A stretch of DNA of 14,706 bases, taken from Micavibrio sp. (GTDB taxonomy: Bacteria > Pseudomonadota > Alphaproteobacteria > Micavibrionales > Micavibrionaceae). The notes beneath the pieces were generated by a model. That model had not been told where the DNA came from. It saw nothing but the letters and a program-made list of their open reading frames with translations, and did not search any database. The stretch is from the NCBI GenBank assembly GCA_027066695.1, contig JAMONE010000064.1, positions 1-14,706 on the forward strand. The letters are read 5' to 3'. The first letter of the stretch is position 1. Every line of letters starts with the position of its first letter. The position numbers were made by a program, and so were the translations under genes. Shown here in pieces: positions 13,937 through 14,706 of the stretch.

Positions 13937-14338
13937 TCAACAAATAATGATAAGAAAGAACAGCTAAGCTCGTCTCAAGCAAAAGATTTAATTAAAAAGT
14001 CTCTTGATGGAGATAAAGCGCAAAATATTATCTGCGTTAATCTTTCCGCAGACAATGCACTGGCTGATTATATGATAATTGCGTCAGGCACTTCATCGCG
14101 CCATGTTAACGGCTTAACTCGCAGACTTAAAGAGAATTTGCATGCTAATGGTGTTAAAGGGATAAGCATTGAAGGAGCAGATCAATGCGATTGGGTTGTT
14201 TTGGATGCTGGCGATGTTATCGTCCACCTCTTTCGCCCCGAAGTACGTGAGTTTTATAATATTGAAAAAATGTGGTGCGAACGCCCACCCTCATCTGATT
14301 CACCATTAGAGCCAACAACTGATAACGCTCAAATATAA
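13934..14338 (+). CDS. rsfS: Ribosomal silencing factor RsfS, apparent AUU start
   Basis: RsfS (Iojap/DUF143) binds ribosomal protein L14 and blocks subunit joining when nutrients are scarce. The conserved domain runs from SQAKDLIKKSLDGDKAQNII through ALADYMIIASGTSSRHV to CDWVVLDAGDVIVHLFRPEVREFYNIEKMW. There is no in-frame ATG, GTG or TTG between the upstream in-frame stop (13904) and ATG 14072. Starting at 14072 would delete the first part of the conserved domain. The only well-placed candidate is ATT at 13934, 8 nt after a strong AGGAG at 13921-13925, giving 134 residues starting (M)STNNDKKEQ. I therefore infer AUU initiation. A point mutation or sequence error of an original ATG (one base) is the alternative. 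Next to nadD and rlmH, its usual partners. Confidence 0.88.
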   Translation: MSTNNDKKEQLSSSQAKDLIKKSLDGDKAQNIICVNLSADNALADYMIIASGTSSRHVNGLTRRLKENLHANGVKGISIEGADQCDWVVLDAGDVIVHLFRPEVREFYNIEKMWCERPPSSDSPLEPTTDNAQI

Positions 14339-14356
14339 ATAGGAAGATTTCTTGCT

Positions 14357-14706
14357 GTGATTAAGATCGATATTATTTCAGTTTCTCGTGTTAAAAAAGG
14401 TCCGTATTTTGATCTGATTGAAGATTATAAAAAACGTATCAATTGGAAGCTTACTATTTACGAGCTTGAATCAAAACAAGCAGACGCAAAAAAACGCCAA
14501 TATGAGGAAAGAGATAAAATCCTTAAACATCTTGATAATCAAGCAATTATTATTGCATTAGATGAACGAGGTGACGGCCTGAAATCACTGGATTTTGCCA
14601 AAACATTGGAAAACTTTAAAAATAACGGTGAAAATTATATCCAGTTCATACTTGGCGGCGCGGATGGTCTAACCCAAGAAGTTAGGGATAAATCTGATAT
14701 ACTCTT
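14357..14706 (+). CDS. rlmH: 23S rRNA (pseudouridine1915-N3)-methyltransferase, 5' part
   Basis: SPOUT-class methyltransferase that methylates pseudouridine 1915 in helix 69 of 23S rRNA, on assembled 70S ribosomes. The first 116 residues are visible of a protein usually about 155 long; the window ends in the SAM-binding knot. Family features are the N-terminal strand IKIDIISVSRVKKGPY, ALDERGDGLKSLDFAK (67-82) and ILGGADGL (98-105), which contributes to the SAM pocket. The start is GTG 14357, giving (M)IKIDIIS as in relatives. The purine-rich AGGAAGA at 14341-14347 serves as ribosome binding site at slightly long spacing. The gene follows rsfS by 18 nt, the common nadD-rsfS-rlmH order in proteobacteria. 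Confidence 0.95.
   Translation, partial: MIKIDIISVSRVKKGPYFDLIEDYKKRINWKLTIYELESKQADAKKRQYEERDKILKHLDNQAIIIALDERGDGLKSLDFAKTLENFKNNGENYIQFILGGADGLTQEVRDKSDIL

Noticed and set aside
14072..14338. rsfS as an 88-residue protein starting at ATG 14072
   Set aside because: It would remove the first conserved part of the RsfS domain (AKDLIKKSLDGDKAQNII to ALADY), has no ribosome binding site, and ignores a strong one upstream.
1..14706. CRISPR array, tRNA or rRNA genes, toxin-antitoxin or defence cluster
   Set aside because: I looked for regularly spaced repeats, cloverleaf-like regions and small paired genes and saw none. Nearly all coding space is assigned to housekeeping genes.

Overview
This window looks like a stretch of chromosome from an AT-rich alphaproteobacterium. 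The clearest taxonomic sign is the ATP synthase cluster. It holds only F0 genes (atpI, atpB, atpE and two different b-type subunits, b' and b) with no F1 genes attached, which is the usual alphaproteobacterial split. Two other neighbourhoods also fit that class: DUF721 / DsbA-like / smc, and proA / nadD / rsfS / rlmH. I cannot place it below class level from sequence alone.

Layout. Positions 1-793 (minus strand) hold the N-terminal third of valyl-tRNA synthetase. Positions 794-2259 are a small accessory patch: a decayed start of an IS630-type transposase and a minus-strand gene for an unrecognised exported protein. From about 2180 onward everything runs on the plus strand. The first group is a DUF721/DciA-like protein, elongation factor P, an inositol-monophosphatase-family protein (SuhB) and a periplasmic protein with an OmpA-like C-terminal domain. 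A probable promoter at 4914-4942 then leads into a membrane-anchored DsbA-like thiol oxidoreductase whose stop overlaps the start of smc, followed closely by the F0 ATP synthase genes. A ~105 bp inverted-repeat element that looks like a MITE follows atpF. The last group is proA, nadD, rsfS and a truncated rlmH.

The genes are mostly housekeeping: translation (valS, efp, rsfS, rlmH), chromosome replication and segregation (DUF721, smc), envelope (SuhB-like, OmpA-like, DsbA-like), energy (F0 sector), proline biosynthesis (proA) and NAD biosynthesis (nadD). Tight overlaps (DUF721-efp, dsbA-smc) and 3-nt gaps (smc-atpI, proA-nadD) suggest cotranscription and translational coupling.

I do not see a new multi-gene system here. 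The most interesting points are regulatory or structural. rsfS has no ATG, GTG or TTG that would give a complete protein and appears to start at AUU. A MITE-like inverted repeat begins exactly at the atpF stop codon. A seven-G tract serves as the ribosome binding site of the OmpA-like gene and sits where a one-base slip would put an upstream ATG in frame. The exported protein at 1105-2088 is unrecognised and lies beside an IS remnant.
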